DNA of 64,000 nucleotides from Haloarcula salinisoli (lineage in GTDB: Archaea > Halobacteriota > Halobacteria > Halobacteriales > Haloarculaceae): assembly GCF_019599405.1 (NCBI RefSeq), contig NZ_RKLQ01000007.1, forward strand, positions 46,887 to 110,886. The letters run 5' to 3'. Positions 61,671 to 64,000 of this stretch are shown here, in pieces. Each line of letters opens with the position of its first letter. Position 1 is the first letter of the stretch. Position numbers and translations under genes: made by a program. Below the pieces are notes generated by a model. The model saw nothing but the letters and a program-made list of their open reading frames with translations. It was not told the DNA's origin and did no database searches.

Positions 61671-62528
61671 ATGGACTGGGGGAGTTCACCGGTTATTGGC
61701 GTAGGGACAGCAGTCGTTATCGCAATCACAGCAGGACTCGTGCTGGGAGCTGGGACGACAACAGTGGTCGTCCAGCCCGAGTCGACGACTATTACGGCTG
61801 GGGAGACGACGACCGTCGATATCGTCGTCGAGTCGGCCGATGACGGCGTCGGCTCGATCGATCTGGAACTTACCGTTGCTGACGCGTCGGTCGCGGATAT
61901 CACGGATGTGAGCGTCGCGGGCGACCCGTCGACTGTCCGGACGACCGCCGACAATGACAGCACGCGCATCGCAGCGACGGGAATGGACACTGCTGATACG
62001 GGATCGGTCACCGTGGCGACGGTGACGCTGGCTGGTGAGTCTGGTGGGACGAGTCCGCTCGATCTCACTGTTGCCGCGGTGGGCAACGAATCCGGATCGG
62101 CCTACAACGTGAGTGGGACGACCAGTGGGGAACTCACCGTCGAGGGCGAGGCTAAACCCACACCTACGGAGACCGACGACGACAGTTCGAGTGGTGGCGG
62201 CTCCAGCAACGATGGTGGCGGCTTCAGCGGCGGTGGCGACGATGATGACGATTCGGGGTCTGTGTCGACCCCAACCGCCACACCGACGGCGACGCCAACC
62301 CCGACACCTGACACTGAGACGCCGACGCCAACGCCTATGGAGTCGCCCACGGCAACGGAGACTTCCGAGGGGACCGCTACGCAGTCGCCGTCAGTGACGG
62401 GTACGCCCACAGATTCGACAACTGACACGACTTCGACCGAGTCGTCTTCACTGTCGCTGGTGCCACTGGCTGTGGTGGGTGGACTCGTCATCCTGATTGC
62501 GGGTGTCGTCTACTACCAGCGCGAGTGA
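61671..62528 (+). CDS. Membrane-anchored cohesin-like surface protein
   Basis: 285 residues. A signal-like helix (residues 8-28) precedes a cohesin-type beta-sandwich (VVVQPESTTITAGETTTVDIVVES to GELTVEG, about 30-160). A long Gly/Asp/Ser and Pro/Thr-rich linker (165-260) of the wall-spanning type follows, then a C-terminal helix (LVPLAVVGGLVILIAGVVYY) and a short tail. Cohesins bind dockerins. The divergently transcribed neighbour carries a dockerin-like domain, so it probably holds the toxin on the cell surface. The intergenic region of 85 bases is likely a shared promoter. Confidence 0.75.
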   Translation: MDWGSSPVIGVGTAVVIAITAGLVLGAGTTTVVVQPESTTITAGETTTVDIVVESADDGVGSIDLELTVADASVADITDVSVAGDPSTVRTTADNDSTRIAATGMDTADTGSVTVATVTLAGESGGTSPLDLTVAAVGNESGSAYNVSGTTSGELTVEGEAKPTPTETDDDSSSGGGSSNDGGGFSGGGDDDDDSGSVSTPTATPTATPTPTPDTETPTPTPMESPTATETSEGTATQSPSVTGTPTDSTTDTTSTESSSLSLVPLAVVGGLVILIAGVVYYQRE

Positions 62529-62574
62529 AAGAGTCGGACGCTACCTGACTCTCAGAAGCGACTGATTTTCGGTT

Positions 62575-62835
62575 TCAGAACTCATCACCAGGGGCCGGAC
62601 ACGTGGGGTCGTCGTCCATCGACGGTGCCACGCTCAGCTGGCAGTGGGCACACCACAGCCGCCGCTCGTGGGTGCCGTTCGGAGTGTTGTGAGTGATAAG
62701 CGGGGTTACGTGCGGTGGGGGCAAGAGCTTCGATGCTGTTAACCAACATATCGGGGTCGGAGGTCTGTCATGTTGGTTAAGACATCGGCGGCGCTCCTTG
62801 AGCAGTTCTAAGCGCTGTGTCACCGCACCATCCAC
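62575..62835 (-). CDS. Small protein with zinc-finger-like motif
   Basis: 86 residues. LWCAHCQLSVAPSMDDDPTCPAPGDEF could bind zinc; the N-terminal half is a basic helix (RLELLKERRRCLNQ). The frame overlaps an inverted repeat at 62739-62780, which leaves doubt whether the N-terminal part is translated. Haloarchaeal plasmids carry many such small CxxC proteins. Confidence 0.4.
   Translation of the reverse strand: MDGAVTQRLELLKERRRCLNQHDRPPTPICWLTASKLLPPPHVTPLITHNTPNGTHERRLWCAHCQLSVAPSMDDDPTCPAPGDEF
62739..62780. repeat. Inverted repeat TTAACCAACAT with 20-base spacer
   Basis: Arms TTAACCAACAT (62739-62749) and ATGTTGGTTAA (62770-62780) match over 11 bases. The core TTAACCAACA and the spacing match the longer element at 40797-40843, 22 kb away, so both probably bind the same protein. 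Confidence 0.65.
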
Positions 62836-62923
62836 GCCACGGTCGAGATGGTTGACAGCGCCGTCGCGAGGGCGATTTGAGGGTTAGGCCCGGTCGATGG
62901 ACGTGTCTCGGCCACTGTGACCG

Positions 62924-62960
62924 TAGCTATACCGCTTGGCTAAGCTAGCTGGCTATACCG
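62924..62960. promoter_or_regulatory. GCTATACCG repeats resembling the parA-upstream motif
   Basis: AGCTATACCG (62924-62933) and GGCTATACCG (62951-62960) share GCTATACCG with the AGCTATACCG of the partition-type region at 39283-39292. A second set of sites for the same regulator or partition protein is possible. Confidence 0.35.
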
Positions 62961-63080
62961 ACCATCGAGTAGCCGCTCTGGCGGGGGTAACCCCGCAAGT
63001 AGTCCTCTGCGAAGTAGCGGTAGAGCTATTAGCGAATAGCAAGCCCGTGGTCTTTCACCGTCGGCCCACCAAGGAGATAT

Positions 63081-64000
63081 GTGTCACATGAACGCGCTGG
63101 CCAGTCACCGTCCGAACTCGAGGTGCTCATTTCCGGTGGGTCGATGGGCGGGCTCGCGACCGGCATTGCCCTAGCCGATGCGGGCCACAGGCCGACGATT
63201 TTTGAGCGGTCGACTGGGGAGCTTCGAAGCCGCGGGGGCGGTATCGTTGCCCAGCAGAACATTCGCCAGTTTCTCTCCCACCATACGACTGTTTCACCCG
63301 AGACGGTCACGACGAGTTCGAGTGAACGTCGGTATCTCACCCGGTCTGGCGATATCGAACGGTCGATGTCCGAATCGATGGTGTTCACCTCGTGGGATTC
63401 CCTCTATCGGCAGCTTCGGGAAGCATTTCCTGATGCGGACTACCATATGGGCGAGGAAGTGGTCAACGTCACACCCGAGACGGCAACGGCCACGTTCGAC
63501 GATGGCAGCGAACGGAGTGGTGATGTCGTTATCACGGCCGAGGGAGGGCAATCCAACACTCGAAAGCAATTGTTCCCGGATGTAACACCGTCGTTTGCTG
63601 ACTACGTTGCATGGCGTGGTGTCATCCCAGAAGCTGCAGTTCCGAGTGACGTCTGTGACGAATTCGATGACGCATTCACCTTCTACCAGGGGGCAGACCA
63701 ACTCATTCTCGCCTATTTCATTCCGGGACCGGACGGCAGTACAACACCGGGCGAGCGTCGCCTCAACTGGGTCTGGTACGACACAGTCGAGGCCGACGAC
63801 CGGGGCGACGTCTTCACCGATCGAACGGGAACCCAGCGTCGGTTTACCGTCCCGCCGGGCCAACTCCGTGATTCCATACGCACCAGCCAGCGCGAACGGG
63901 CGGTGACGACGCTCCCACCGGTCTTCGAGTCAGTGGTGACCGAGACACCTGACTTGTTCGTCCAGGCAATCTATGACCTCAGCGTCCCCGAGATGGTCGT
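63081..64000 (+). CDS. FAD-dependent monooxygenase, 3' end outside window
   Basis: From GTG 63081 the frame runs off the right edge. ELEVLISGGSMGGLATGIALADAGHRPTIFERS is the FAD motif, and GDVVITAEGGQSNTRKQLFPD the second FAD-binding segment of aromatic-hydroxylase-type enzymes (2,6-dihydroxypyridine hydroxylase-like). AAGGAGAT at 63071-63078 just upstream is a ribosome-binding site that supports the GTG start. The family hydroxylates aromatic substrates with NAD(P)H and O2. The substrate is unknown. Confidence 0.75.
   Translation, partial: MSHERAGQSPSELEVLISGGSMGGLATGIALADAGHRPTIFERSTGELRSRGGGIVAQQNIRQFLSHHTTVSPETVTTSSSERRYLTRSGDIERSMSESMVFTSWDSLYRQLREAFPDADYHMGEEVVNVTPETATATFDDGSERSGDVVITAEGGQSNTRKQLFPDVTPSFADYVAWRGVIPEAAVPSDVCDEFDDAFTFYQGADQLILAYFIPGPDGSTTPGERRLNWVWYDTVEADDRGDVFTDRTGTQRRFTVPPGQLRDSIRTSQRERAVTTLPPVFESVVTETPDLFVQAIYDLSVPEMV

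Noticed and set aside
1..64000. tRNA, rRNA, riboswitch
   Set aside because: No cloverleaf, CCA-adjacent or rRNA-like segment was found by reading both strands; a covariance search would be decisive.

Overview
The window looks like part of a large secondary replicon (megaplasmid) or a plasmid-like island of a halophilic archaeon (class Halobacteria). The support is: GC-rich, strongly acidic proteins; many leaderless genes with a TATA box 25-30 bases before the start; an Orc1/Cdc6 gene beside origin-like repeats; a ParA-type partition pair; an IS5-type element; a RdfA-like protein beside an archaea-specific SMC-related protein; and a cohesin protein with a C-terminal membrane anchor.

Region 1 (1-39,072) is dominated by an apparently undescribed biosynthetic gene cluster. 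Several enzyme types occur in pairs: OSB/fatty-acid-type AMP ligases (1-985 and 22,900-24,411), LysA-fold PLP decarboxylases (2,166 and 36,016), asparagine-synthase-like enzymes (6,837, which has lost its glutaminase Cys, and 33,011, which keeps it), and IucD/SidA-type amine N-hydroxylases (17,360 and 25,437). Around them lie a GT2 and a GT4 glycosyltransferase, an FkbM methyltransferase, a lid-less AMP ligase, a LuxE/LuxC-like carboxylate-reducing pair, a VOC protein, a DrrAB-type ABC exporter, a Gfo/Idh/MocA oxidoreductase, an enolase-superfamily protein, a NodU/CmcH carbamoyltransferase, a class IV aminotransferase, an anthranilate/aminodeoxychorismate synthase pair, a DSD1-like PLP protein and an MFS exporter. 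Between the ABC exporter and the GT4 sits a 118-residue protein with twelve perfect FDSSYD repeats, a possible multi-core peptide or scaffold. The product cannot be read from the sequence. The enzyme set suggests an N-hydroxylated, amide-linked, probably glycosylated and carbamoylated amine compound.

Region 2 (26,961-30,317) interrupts the cluster with a cell-shape/SMC-like module. Region 3 (39,185-43,139) holds plasmid functions: palindromes, ParA and partner, a defective IS5-family element of 1,046 bp, and the C-terminal remnant of a second Orc1/Cdc6. Two methionine-synthase-type genes and two acetyltransferases follow.

Region 4 (46,627-51,362) is a compact bacterial-type acyl-carrier-protein pathway: MDR reductase, ACP, ketosynthase, holo-ACP synthase, malonyltransferase and ketoreductase. 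This is unusual in archaea, which build isoprenoid lipids. The next kilobase carries ~140-bp tandem repeats and orc1/cdc6, probably a replication origin.

Region 5 (54,057-62,528) is a polymorphic toxin locus on the minus strand. A 1,645-residue secreted protein has a dockerin-like domain, calcium-type aspartate repeats, a vWA domain and a C-terminal PD-(D/E)XK nuclease-like tip. It overlaps an immunity-type gene. Two promoterless cassettes homologous to its pre-toxin region follow, one with a TNT-like tip and its own immunity-type gene. A divergent gene encodes a membrane-anchored cohesin-like protein, the expected partner of a dockerin. The window ends inside an FAD monooxygenase gene. No rRNA, tRNA or CRISPR array was found.
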